DNA of 64,000 nucleotides from Talinum fruticosum (GCA_021018815.1 JAITYX010000003.1:7376501-7440500), one strand, 5' to 3'. Counted from the first letter of the stretch, positions 47,110-57,892 are shown. Program-made: numbers and translations. The notes: generated by a model not told the origin, from the sequence alone.

Positions 47110-48439
47110 GATACGCCCTCCCATTCCGCCCATCAACAGACGACCTCTACTAATTCGAATTGTGATTTAAAGTAATATGTTCAAAATAAGCATACAGCAT
47201 AGCAATACGGAAATTAAATCAACCAAACATGCGAAGAAAGCGATAAAGAAACTAAGAAAGTAGTAAATAAAGCAATAAAACCAGGAATGAAAACGGAAAA
47301 GAAAGCGTGAAAAATAAAGTTTGCAACGAGCGGGGAAGAATTAAAAATGATTACATCTTTGTCCGTAATATGGAAAGCGATAAAAACATAAATTAAATAA
47401 ATCGTACTCGAGATTGAGAATGAAATGCGTGCCCTCGGGTTGTCCCACCTACCGATCTTGAATTACGAACGGATCTAGAAGCGTGACGGTGGATGAATAA
47501 CACTAAAGAAGGCATTTTGTGGAATTTGTGGATGTAAAGTATTGTAAGGAAATAATAAGGATGCCTAGATGAGTATAATGATTAGCTAAAAATGAGCCAA
47601 AAGATCAGAATACCCAATAACATTCAGTAGCTCTTAGGCTAAATTCAATAGTATGTAGCTAGGCTTTAGTAGTATGTGGCACAGGAAATGGCCATTGGTA
47701 AAATGAGGGGTTAGACCCTCTATTTATAGAAGAAAGCTAGGTCACAAAATGACCTAGAAGAAGCATTTTAGCCGTCGGAAATTAATTAGTTGGACCGGGT
47801 TGGATTTCCCGACGAGGATAAAGGAAAAAATCGAGATAAAATCTGCTTGAACCAGGAATCCCATGAAGGGCACCGACAAGGCCGACGCCGGCCGCAGGAC
47901 GATATCGTTTAGGAATATGACCTTCCGTGTCTCAGCTGGTCTCCGGAGTAAAACATAGTACTTTGGCGTAAAGAGCCATGAAGTGTGGCGCCGGCCTAAA
48001 CGACGTCGTTTGGTGGAATTGGCTTCCGTGTCTCTGTTGGACACTTGGAGAAAAACACAACCCTTTGGCGAAAAATCCCCGAAGTGCGGCGTCGACCTGC
48101 ACGAAGTTGTATGGACATGTTAAGCTTCATGTTACTGCTGGGATGCTAATGACGAAACGTTGCATTTTGTGAGCAAGCAAGGCCTTATATATGGCGCCGG
48201 CCTATCGTTGACTTAGAGTGTTGACCCGAGCATGGACCGACTGGAAGAAAATGGGTTTGTGGGCCAGTCCAAAGCAAAGAAAGCTGATTTTTGGTGCTAA
48301 AGGATTTTTTCGGTTTATCGGCTTCGTCACGCCAATCGATTCCGACCGTGATCCGAATCCGCAAATAGGACAAGGATTTCATTACCGGGCTAACAAAATA
48401 AATAACTAGAAAAGGGATGACACTTTTTATGTGTCTACA
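47110..48439 (-). repeat. TAT-D 5' LTR, part 2
   Basis: Resumes with GATACGCCCTCCCATTCCGCCC, matching 26150-26190 of the left LTR, then runs about 1.27 kb further than the left copy to the terminal TGTCTACA at 48439. It contains an imperfect 101-bp tandem repeat. No gene. Confidence 0.8.
47887..48110. repeat. 101-bp imperfect tandem repeat
   Basis: Two units and part of a third. GCCGGCC, CTTCCGTGTCTC, a TTTGGCG and GAAGTG(T/C)GGCG block recur with 101-bp spacing (CTTCCGTG at 47922 and 48023). Confidence 0.8.
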
Positions 48440-48823
48440 AAGGGTTAACTCGAGTGCGGTTGTCCGTAACTATAAGAGTTATCTCGGTTAGGAAGTATTA
48501 GGACGGATGAGCTAATTTCCGTGCCTAGGAAAAACTTATATTGGAATTGTCTAAGGGAACAATTCTGAGAGTCATTCTTTTGTATTTTGTGGATTCAAAA
48601 TAATAGATTTGACTTTGTGTCTAGATTGACACCGACAAGTGGTTTTCTCGCCCTGGAGGGTTTCCACGTAAAATTGTCTCGTGCATTACTTTCTAAGTCC
48701 GATCTAGACTCAACTTTCATTTTTGAGTTCTAACATTCACAAAAGTTTATCAAATTCCTCATAACTCCCTCATCACTCTATCTCCCCTCTAGGATGACTT
48801 AGACTCTCAAATACAAACCTTCA
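48440..48823 (+). repeat. COP-C 3' LTR, right part
   Basis: Continues AAGGGTTAACTCGAG, collinear with the last quarter of the 5' LTR (17330-17709), and ends CAAACCTTCA at 48823, followed by the CGTGT duplication. Confidence 0.9.
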
Positions 48824-48828
48824 CGTGT

Positions 48829-49041
48829 GAAAAGGGATTAGAAGTAATTTCACTTGATTGTGGTTCATGTCTAGTTGATATAGTCATATTGTTATGAATT
48901 GTTTTATAAATAGTTCAATGGGTACGGAATTATTTTTGCATGTTTGAATTTCATGGGAAGGGGAATAATTCATTTTCTATTTGTGTATTATATGAAATTG
49001 TAATGATTTTATTTGATTTTAGTTAGTATTGTCTATGAAAA
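48829..49041 (+). other. Upstream region of the Mutator-like transposase
   Basis: AT-rich, no gene. Contiguous with 16143 and leftwards before COP-C inserted; likely leader or promoter of the transposase. Confidence 0.5.
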
Positions 49042-50365
49042 ATGAGTGTTAATAAAGGTAAGTTACGTGATTTTCATGGTGGGGAATTTCGGAGAAAACC
49101 TCATTTGATTTATTCCGAGTATGAGATGGATGCAATTTCAGTTGACCATGATTTCTTGATTGTAGAAAACATTAAGGACTTTGTTATCAATATGGGTTAT
49201 AATGAAAAATTAATCAAGACTATGCATTTTTGTAGGCCGGAGTTATCATTTGAGGAAAGCTTAGTGGTAATTGAAGGTAATAAATAAATGAGGGAGTTAA
49301 TTAGTTTGATATGTAAAAATAGGTTTATATGTTTATATGTTACGCATAATGATGAAGGGAATGTTCGAGATGGAGAAGTAGATTATTTTGGAGATGATGA
49401 CAATGATTTTGACGAGGGATGAGGCTCGGATGATGATGATGAGTATAATTCTAATGTTAAGGATGAGGAGTTAGTAGAGACTAGGAATTAGAAAATGACA
49501 ATAAAAAAGAATATTGTTATTAAAAGATAGTTAGGCAATAATGGGAAGAACAATGGGAATGATAGGATGAGGATGAATTATGGGAAGAAAAGTATCAAGA
49601 CTCGGCAATGTTAACAGCCTTGATATCGAGAGTGGGGATGATAATGGGAAGGCATCAAAGAGAAAGCAGAGAGTGAAATATCTCGGATGCACGGGTAAAT
49701 CACTAGTTAAACCGCAAGTAGGGAATAAATTTACTGATAAGGAAGGGCTTGTGAAAGCTGTTGAGAACTATAGAATAGTGAATGGGTATCATTTAAAGGT
49801 GAATAAGAGTGACCTAGTTATATATCAAGTGGCTTTCTTGGGTGAAGGATGTGAGTGGAGATTGTGAGGATCAAAAGTTGGCAAGCAGTTGACATTCGAA
49901 ATCAAGCCTTCGGATAAACCACAAACTAGTATTCCTTTTAACTTTGAACTTGGGAAAAGACATATGTCCTCTGGTTGGATGGCTGACCACTACAGGGAAA
50001 CTTTTAGAAGACAACCTTCATGGAGAGCTAAGGACCCTTAGGACTTGGTAAAAGATGAATTGAACTACAATGTCACATTGTCGATGTGTGCCAGGGCTAG
50101 GAAGAAATCTTTGAATTCTATAGTTTGAGATTATAAATCACAATTTGGACGAGTTAATAGATTATGTGTGGGAAGTGTGTAAGCATGATCCGAGGATCAA
50201 GTGTGAAGTTGAAAACTTGGAATGATCCTCGGGAGCAATATATATTCAAGTTTCTAATTATATGTCCATACCCTTTGAAGAGGAGATTTTCAAATGGGTG
50301 TAGAGGAGTACTTTCAATTGTTGGATGTTTCTTGCAATGTCACTACTATAGGAATCACTTCTAAC

Positions 50366-50775
50366 TACGGTTAAAAACGACATTTAACTACGGTTAACCG
50401 GTGTCGTCTATGTATCCGTCGTTACATATAGCATGTTTTACTATGGTTCAAAACTGTAGTACTAAGTCATTATATGACGATGGTTCGGATGGAAAACCAT
50501 AGTCATAGGTCACTCTATGACGACGGTTTCTTCATCTCGAACCATAGTCATAGACTTCTCTATGAGGACGGTTCTTCGTATGAACCGTCGTCATAGGCCT
50601 TCTTCCGTAGTTCAAAAAAATATTACAGAGTGCCTAGATGATGGTTTAGATGAAGAATCGTCGTCATAGAGAAGCCTATGACTACGGTTCGGATGAAGAA
50701 CTGTAGTCATAGGCCTTCAACTGGACCTTTTACTACGGTTCTACCTTAAGAACTCGTAGTAATAGGTTTGATTTT
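50366..50775. repeat. CACTA-I left subterminal repeats
   Basis: Inverted and direct copies of CTATGACGACGGTT, CTACGGTTC and their complements, several forming short hairpins, for example CTATGACTACGGTTC paired with GAACTGTAGTCATAG (about 50675-50711). Such arrays bind the accessory transposition protein in En/Spm elements. Confidence 0.85.
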
Positions 50776-51150
50776 TTAAATAATTTTTCTCGTGTTTGCT
50801 TGCCTTCCGTACAATACAAATCATATACGACCTTACACATTCAGAATATACAAACCACAATCCAATACACTCTTTAACGAGAATATATACAAAATAGCAT
50901 ATTCATCACATTTTGCATATGGTACAAGAGAGTGCAAAAATCTATATACCTATGTATGACTATTAAAATCACAAATTTGACCAATCAAAAAATAAAAAAT
51001 AAATGTAAATATACACCTATTTCTTTATACATTTATATACAAACTATGCTCAACCTTGTTTTAACTTGTTGAGCACTTCATGTGTATAAGAAGTGGATGT
51101 GTTCTTTCTCACGAAATATTTTGACCAATGTCTGTAAAAGACATATTAAT
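50776..51150. other. CACTA-I non-coding stretch
   Basis: AT-rich sequence between the left subterminal repeats and the protease exons, likely 3' untranslated sequence of the minus-strand gene. Nothing else seen. Confidence 0.5.
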
Positions 51151-52722
51151 TAGGTCAAGTGCAAGTGTTAATCAAGCTGAAAAAAGAATATAATCAATTA
51201 CAAGTATACCTCTTTGACACTAGAATTTAAATCTAATTCGGTCACAATCTCTTTCATATATTAGAGAATGTAAAAGCCGCACTCCACGTTACTACAATAA
51301 TAAAATAGATTCCCAACACTTAAAGAATTAATTAGTACTTTATGTACCTAGTAAGTAATATGAAATGAAAAATAATTCAAGTATACTCTAATAACTAAGA
51401 GAACCTCACTTTGACGGGGACAATTAGTTTCACTTGTCGGTATTTCGACCTTCCGCTATAATAATAACGTGATAGAACATTATTTTTCAATCGGAAAAGT
51501 AAAATTCAAATTAGACATACAATTGAACAAATATAATTAACAAAATAACATAAAATGATTAAAGTATGAACTCACAACTCAATTACGTCCTTGATTTCAT
51601 CCCTCACGGTATGACCCAAAGGATCAAGCCGATACGCGATATTAGCCCTTGGACATATGGCAGCAAGCATCCAATGGTGGCTACACAACCACAAATAACA
51701 CATTTATATAAGTATGTATAACACCATAAAAACTTCGATTAATTAGTTTATTTGTACACTTACCTCTCATTCGAATGGTGCCAAGTACCATGTTTTATCC
51801 TCGCCCATTATGTTTCATGACTTTGAAGATATAGTCGGCTCGTTCATCAATTGCCCGCCCTAATCTTTAAATGAAATTAGGGTTGAGAAACTTAACAAAG
51901 TCCTTTCCAATCTCGTGCAACTACCTTACATATTAATTATATATGTAGTTAGAAATTGATGAAATTAATAGTAAAAAAAAAGAACTTATTATGAATATAT
52001 TAACTCGCATAATACAAAACGAGAACAACGGATGTGTTGATCTCCTGTATCCGCAACTCATTCTCCCCTTCACGTTGCCCAAACATGTGACCTAGCGCGC
52101 TACGGATTAATGGTTCCTGTGCTAACCGAGTCTTCACATAACTTTCTAGAGTAGCACACCAATCCGTTCGGGACTCCTTAATGGATACGAGGGGAGACTT
52201 CTTCGGACGATAAACGGGCGGCACCGAACGTTTGCTTGTGCCACTAGCGCCCTTCATTCCACTCTTAGATCTGTCCCCGATATTCTAGTGAATAATCCAT
52301 ACAAAAATGAGAAATATATATATATATGATATTAACAATAGCTAAATCTAATATTTTAAAAAATGAATTATCGTAGTGAGGATGACCAAACTCCTAGGCC
52401 AACGAAGAAAACTATTAACTACGTCATCAAAGTGTGGAGGTCCGAGTGCCGGATCGGCAACTCACACTCGTCCTTTCCGTGCATGACCTCTTTCACACTC
52501 ACCCTCACCTCATCACCTACAAGGGGTGTCTCGTGAATGACAGATATCCGACCTCCACGGTAAAACAACACCCAATGCCACAACATGCTCTAGGGGAGGG
52601 TGATGAGAAGTTAGCTTGCGCTTCGTCGGCTGCATAAGTATAAGTATAACAATTACAATCATGGGATAACATTTGACATAGAAGTTTCCCTTAAAAGTAA
52701 ACATTTTCCCTGGATAATGACC

Positions 52723-53107
52723 CTCATCCAAAACAACAAAACATACTAAATAAGTAATTACTCAACGGACATATGCCGAAGTTGTGCAACAACCACACAA
52801 TATACACCATTCATTAAATAAGATTATACATCAATTAGTCAAAATATAAACATGCATGTAAATAACGGCACTCATCCGAAACAACAAAACATACTATATA
52901 AATAATAACTCAACGGCCACACACCGGAGTTCCACAACAACCACATAATATACACCATTCATTCAACAAGACTATATACCTATTAGTCAAAATATAAACA
53001 TGAATGTAAATAATGGCACTCATCCGAAACAACAAAAACATACTATATAAGTAATTATTTAATAAGATTATACATTAATTAGTCAAAATAGAAACATGCA
53101 TGTAAAA
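52723..53107. repeat. 148-bp tandem repeat in CACTA-I intron
   Basis: CTCATCC(A/G)AAACAACAAAACATAC starts copies at 52723, 52871 and 53019, exactly 148 bp apart; the third copy is shortened. Units include TATACACCATTCATT and TAGTCAAAATATAAACATG. Confidence 0.9.
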
Positions 53108-54246
53108 TAAGTAGGTTGCAAAATCTGAATTACCTCCGAACTTCGAATTAGTCGACGGGTGAGCTCGCGTTCGCGCTAGCCGGTGTGTGGATTGAGAATG
53201 GACGTACATCATCAAAGTTGCTAGGTAATAGCATACCCATGTTAGTGAAGTATGACCTCATCCGGGCCTACATCTCTGTCATCTTTGCAGCCATTTAGGT
53301 CATTTGGGATTGTTGGAACTCTATTTATAGATTGTTAGGACTCCATTTGGGACCTTATTTGGGCCATTTCGGCCTCTATATACGTTTGGTCGGAACCGAT
53401 GGGGCGCTTCTTCCTAGTGCCAAAGTGCTCAACTATGCCACCCCTCCCAATGAAGGTTCAAACACGACTAAGATGCTCGTCTCTTTGTAGGGCCAAGGCT
53501 AACGTGTCCCTCCTCCCGGTGGTGTCCACGAATTTTGAAGTCGATGTCCGTGACAAAGACTCTGTAAGAAGCAAAAAAATTATCATTTGACAATTCATAA
53601 ATATTAAAACTGATAATTTCTCAAAATAAATAAAGGAAATAGTAAAACAACTCACGAGTCGTTACACAATATATTCTACATAGGTCATAGTGAAGGTTCC
53701 ACATTTCTTCTTTCTTCCTTCGGCCCACAACTCGTCCCTCTCGATAGCGAGCTACGAAGTATCTATGTTATAACCTTCACCGGATGTGGTTTGAAGTTGT
53801 TCAAGTTTTTGCTTGTACAACCTCTCCTCCAACATCGCGTATCCCCCACTGGACATCACATGAGGATACGCATTGCTCTTAATCCTCTTTAGTTTGGCTT
53901 CACCTAGTGCTTGCACAAGTAATTAGGACAATGAAAATATCACTGCATAAGACTTAAATCGAAAAAATATAACAAATGATGATGATAAATTACCATGTAT
54001 TCCGGAGAGGTGACATGTGCTTCAAACGATCTCCAGTCCTCCTCGGTGATATAATTGTAGACCTCCCAGGGTCTACCTTCTTGTTTTATCTGCTTTGTTT
54101 TGTAGACCTATATAGCCACAATGCGAGATTTGAAGTTTCTAAACTTTTCTGCTGCCGACATGAGGGTCTTATATTTCACGAAGGGGATCTTAGATTCATT
54201 AACATTCAAGTTAAACATTTTCGAAACACAAGAACGATATGCGTTA

Positions 54247-54250
<4 letters not shown>

Positions 54251-54309
<59 letters not shown>
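54251..54309. repeat. (AT)n microsatellite, 59 bp
   Basis: Uninterrupted AT dinucleotides inside the transposase-like gene of CACTA-I. It makes false Tyr/Ile-repeat frames on both strands. Confidence 0.98.
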
Positions 54310-54311
<2 letters not shown>

Positions 54312-54572
54312 CCATTTACAATAAGTTGCGGTATTAAGTTGGGATGTAATGCATTTACCCGAATATCGTCCCACGAGGTTGTCCTTAATGGAATCGGGGA
54401 CTTTATTCCATTTTACGTAATTGATGTACATGTATGCATGGGTTACCGCACCAACATAGCTCATAAAGGGAGCTTTATGATCACCTACAGCATTTCCATG
54501 CCTATCCAAATCGGCTCGTCTAAGGATAGTTGGATCATCTCTACTTCGGACCAACTTCTCCTTATTCATCAT

Positions 54573-55354
54573 AGTTCGCCCCCTCGATTTTTTGTACTTT
54601 TAGAAGAATGCATTTTATATTGCAAGCAATTATACAAATCTTGATAAATAAACATGTACAACAATTTTCGGATAGAAACACGAAGTTGGGCTGACAGTAG
54701 CCAACACGGGCTGACCGTGTATTATGGCACGACCCGTGCTTGGTTGCCCAACACCTCGGTTCCTCGGTTTTGGCCATTTTTTCGATTTCTTTGTGTTTTT
54801 CTCCTCTCATTGTCATTTATACTTGGCCTTTTACAATAACATTCAACAATGCATAGCATTCAACGTATACATGTATGTATTTGTTACGTTTAATTTATAC
54901 ATTTCATTTACACAACATGTACAAGTATATACTTGGTCTCTACTCTAAATGCTATGAGTTACATATCAAGATTCAAGTCCCAAGTTTCAAGCACACAATG
55001 AGGACTATAAAGCATGCCACATTTACACATTTCATTTACAAAATAAAAGAGGGAGATATAAGTTACATACCGGCGGAGTTACACCGAGAGAGAGGGCGAC
55101 GAGAATGAGTGATCGGACCAAAAACCACATAGAGAGTGAGTGGAGGGGCAGCCGCAACCGGAAACCATAGAGAGAGTGAGTGGGGGTGCAGCCACGAACG
55201 AAAACCGCCGAGAGAGTGGGAAGCACACCTGAAAACACCGGAAACCACAGAGAGAAAAGCAACCAAAAACCTAACTATAGCAGCGAGAGAGTGAAGTGAG
55301 AGTGGACTGAAAGTGAGAGTGAGAAGCCGCGAGCGAGGGTTTTTTTTTTGTGAA
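54573..55354. other. CACTA-I promoter-side non-coding region
   Basis: Upstream of the minus-strand gene: AT-rich to 55070, then a GAGAGAGTG/ACCG-rich purine segment (55080-55335) with repeated GAAAACC(G/A) and AGAGAGTGAGTG units, which on the minus strand is a CT-rich leader. Short frames here are low-complexity artefacts. Confidence 0.55.
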
Positions 55355-55646
55355 CGACCTATGACTGACGGTTCAATGAAAGAACCGTCGTCAAAGAGCT
55401 TTGATGACGGTTCTTTCATTGAGCCGTGAACCTCGTCATAGATGTACATATGATGATGGTTCGGTTATTGAACCGTCGTCAAAAGGTTAGCAAAAACTTT
55501 TGACGACGGTTCATTTATTGAACTGTCATCATATGTACATTAATAATCGCATTTTTCACAAAGCTGTCACCGATCCATTTTTCATAATGGTTTGTCCTTT
55601 AACCATCGTTAAAGACCCGTCGTTAAAAGTGGTTCATATAATAGTG
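55355..55646. repeat. CACTA-I right subterminal repeats
   Basis: Repeated GACGACGGTTC/GAACCGTCGTC motifs, including a long hairpin: 43-base arms at 55443-55485 and 55497-55539, few mismatches, 11-base loop. Confidence 0.9.
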
Positions 55647-56800
55647 TGTCCTTGGGATGGCCAGCGTATATGTACGAGTGGGAAGGGATGTCAATGACAA
55701 AATGTACCCTGCGGCATGGGGTGTTTCACGGTCCGAGAGCAAAGAGACATGGGTTTGGTTTATTGAGCATCCGCAAGCTAATTTACAAATAGGATATAGA
55801 CATGGTGGACATTTATTTCGACCGAGTAGAAGGTAATGTCAATTTCAATTTTTTTAAATTTTCAATTAGAACTTGCATTAGTACTTTGCAATTAAGCTTT
55901 TTATTGAAATGTAGGGGCTTATTGATGCAATTCAAAAGCTCGTACTCGAGGTTGAACATAGAATGTCCGCAAGGCATGTGTATGCCAACTTAAGGAAGAA
56001 ATAGAGAGATGAGCAATATAGAGAAATTTTCTAGGAAAGCTAAGTCCAAGCATAACCGCATTGGAATAAGCATATTAAAGAAATGCAGAGCTTAGATGAT
56101 GAAGCTTGGCAATTTTAGAAAAGAAAGATCCAAATCATTTCTACATGCTTTATTTTCAAGCTACATATCGATTGACGATAACATGGCTAAAATATGCAAT
56201 GGGTTTATAATTGATGCAAGATTTATGCATGTTGTGTCTATGCTTAATAAAGTGTTCAAGGCTATAATGACCAAGATTGCTATGAAGAAATCCCGGACAG
56301 CTTAGTTGGATCAACTTTTAGTTTCTAGGATACTTGGAGAAGTTAGAATTCAAGAAGGAGGATGCAAGATGGTGGGAGGCACTCGGATTATACAATGTTG
56401 GTCATGCCACGAGAGGAGTTCATTGTGAGCTTAAATGTTGTAAGTCATGGGAGATTAGTAGTCCGCCTTGTGCTCATGCAATTATTGTTATGAGAGAGGA
56501 GAGATAGGATCCGCTCAAGTTTATCCATGATTGTTGTTGCACATAATATTTTAGGATAACTTACTCCAATACCTTAATGCTAATAAATGGAGATGACATG
56601 TGGGAAACTACACCTGGAGAAGCAATCACAACTCTTGTTTTTAAGCCCAAAAAGTAAGGTAATTGTCAATTTAAAAGGAGGCCTAAAGCTTGGGAGGACA
56701 AAAAGGGCAACAAAAAAGGGAGGGTTTGTATAGATGGTGTTATACTTCATTTTTCCACATGTGGTCAAGAAGGCCAAAACAAGCTCATTTAAACCCAAAG

Positions 56801-57680
56801 ACTTCCCAAACTGAAGGTATGGTTATTTTTACTTCAATCATTCTTAATACTTTTTTAGCCTACTTTTTTAACTTTCCCCATGCATATTACTACAGGTAAG
56901 AAGAAAAGCTAAGAAAGGAAAGAAGAAGACCTCAATTAATCTCTCACAAAGCGAAAAGAAGCACATTTTTCAAGCATTACTCCACTCACTAAGCCCCTAC
57001 CTCCTCCACTCACTCAACCCTTCCCGAGCAAGCCTACTATCTCAACCATCAATTCCACTATCACCTCCACTTTCTCAATCTACAGTTTAAGAAGCACCTT
57101 GACTGCCTCATCCATCAATTTCATAATCACCTTCACCTCTACCAAAAACATTTCATGTCAAAGTGAAAATGCCAAAACCTTCGAGCTCGGTTTCTACCCC
57201 ACCAGCGAGTTCCTTCTTCCACTATTGCACCCTCAATTCTTCATACTTCAAAGAAGTCAGGTGCTACTTTTTCAAGACATAGGCAAGCAATGAGAAGGTC
57301 CGGTAGAATAAGGAAGGTGAAACTCCCAAAAAGACTTATGTGGAATTGGGTGATTGATTGCTACTTGAGAAAATTGAACCTTTTTTGCTAAGGGAATATG
57401 TTTTTGTACATTTTGCTGATGCACTTTATAACAGTGTATATTGTAATTAGTTATTGATTAAGTATTTTAATTTTTTTTTGTGAGTATTGCAAACTCTAAA
57501 CATCAGCATATTGTATCCATTACATATTCCCCTTCAATGTCAAGTTTCAATGTTTTTGACTTTCAATTATGTTTTGTATGCAATTAATATTATCATATTT
57601 ATAATCTTTGTTCATTATTTCCCAAACAATATACACCATTAACGATTTTTCAGTCAAACAATTGAACTGCTGCTTGTTTG
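56801..57680 (+). other. Downstream of the Mutator-like transposase
   Basis: Probably the C-terminal tail and 3' flank of the transposase: Ser/Pro/Thr-rich text (about 56980-57180), then AT-rich sequence. No terminal inverted repeat was identified. No other gene. Confidence 0.5.
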
Positions 57681-57684
57681 TTTT

Positions 57685-57892
57685 TATGAAATTGGACCCA
57701 TTACTACGGTTCTAAGGAAGAACAGTAGTAAAAAGTCATGAAACGAGACATATTACTATAGTTCTTCCTTAAAACTGCAGTTAAAGGTCCGGACATGACC
57801 TATTATCACGGTTCTAAGGAAGAATCATAGTAAAAGGTCACGAAATTGGACCTATTACTACGGTTCTGAAGATGAACCATAGTAATAGGTCT
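57685..57892. repeat. CACTA-type subterminal repeat fragment
   Basis: Four inverted pairs of TTACTACGGTTCT and AGAACCATAGTAA-like motifs, each preceded by GGACC(C/T)ATTACTA. Very similar to 50725-50762 in CACTA-I (CCTTTTACTACGGTTCTA). No CACTA terminus is visible, so it is an orphan end of a related element. It lies beyond the 3' end of the ROP gene. Confidence 0.7.

Larger units (their letters stand above)
25509..48439 (-). mobile_element. TAT-D: Tat/Ogre-like gypsy element, gag only
   Basis: Termini are TGTAGAAACC/TGTCTACA (plus-strand reading) at both LTRs; flanks AAGCG and AAGGG form a 5-bp duplication with one mismatch inside the COP-C 3' LTR. Orientation is minus, because the sequence inside the right LTR (29539-29517) reads TAGCGACTCCACTAGGAAA, resembling the primer site I associate with Tat/Ogre elements (GGCGACTCCGCTGGGGA-type). 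The interior has a tandem array, a degraded gag and no detectable pol. Without COP-E the element is about 6.1 kb and non-autonomous. Confidence 0.75.
16149..48823 (+). mobile_element. COP-C: copia element, host of the nested stack
   Basis: A complete-ended Ty1-copia element: 5' LTR 16149-17709, gag, pol, ORF3 and a 3' LTR in two parts (24334-25508 and 48440-48823). The flanking 5-bp duplication is perfect: CGTGT at 16144-16148 and again at 48824-48828. Without inserts the element is about 9.74 kb. Coding regions are broken by stops and deletions, so it can no longer move by itself. TAT-D (25509-48439) is inserted in the 3' LTR. The integration site is about 220 bp upstream of the Mutator-like transposase start. 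Confidence 0.9.
51181..54572 (-). pseudogene. CACTA-I Ptta/En/Spm-type protein with Ulp1-like protease
   Basis: Minus strand. First exon (54572 to about 54300) has a DLDRHGNAVGDH block and YVKWNKVPDSIKDNL, the signature of the plant Ptta/En/Spm transposase family (Transposase_24). An AT microsatellite follows, then KYKTLMSAAEKFRNFKSRIV (about 54170), YITEEDWRSFEAHVTSPEYM (about 54050-53990), RIKSNAYPHVMSSGGYAML and IERDELW (53890-53740), and VDTTGRRDTLALALQ to FGTRKK (53540-53400). At 52640-52400 lies a VVALGVVLP / VRVSV region like the domain before Ulp1 in many plant elements. Protease exons: KTWYLAPFE (about 51800), HWMLAAICPRANIAYRLDPLGH with catalytic His and Asp (51680-51610), NCPRQSE (51440) and NVECGFYIL with the Cys (51290-51265). 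Stops and shifts break it. Confidence 0.75.
50341..55646 (-). mobile_element. CACTA-I: CACTA (En/Spm) transposon
   Basis: Begins CACTACTATAGGAATC at 50341 and ends TATAATAGTG at 55646; flanked by TGT on both sides (50338-50340, 55647-55649), the 3-bp duplication of CACTA elements. Joining the flanks restores the MULE reading text. Both ends carry many inverted copies of ATGACGACGGTTC/GAACCGTCGTCAT-like motifs. The interior encodes, on the minus strand, a degraded Ptta/En/Spm-type protein with an Ulp1-like protease domain. No TNPD-type (Transposase_21) domain is visible, so it was probably non-autonomous. Confidence 0.9.
49042..56800 (+). pseudogene. Mutator-like (MuDR) transposase, split by CACTA-I
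   Basis: Starts MSVNKGKLRDFHGGEF at 49042. Order of domains: N-terminal block (49042-49290), acidic linker (about 49380-49440), MuDR DNA-binding domain FTDKEGLVKAVENYRIVNGY to GEGCEWRL (49728-49867), then the pre-core with WMADHYRETFRRQP (about 49978), and VGCFLQC at the 50340 breakpoint. After CACTA-I it resumes PWDGQ and VGRDVNDKMYPAAWGV, ESKETWVWF (55650-55770), the MULE core. A GT-AG intron lies at about 55833-55913, then GLIDAIQKLVLEVEHRMSAR. The SWIM finger reads ELKCCKSWEISSPPCAHA (about 56425-56480), followed by INGDDMWETTPG and a damaged zinc knuckle (56757-56795). About ten stops or shifts. Transposes DNA by cut and paste; this copy is dead. Confidence 0.9.

Noticed and set aside
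54108..54324. Tyr/Ile repeat proteins on both strands
   Set aside because: Produced by the (AT)n microsatellite at 54251-54309.
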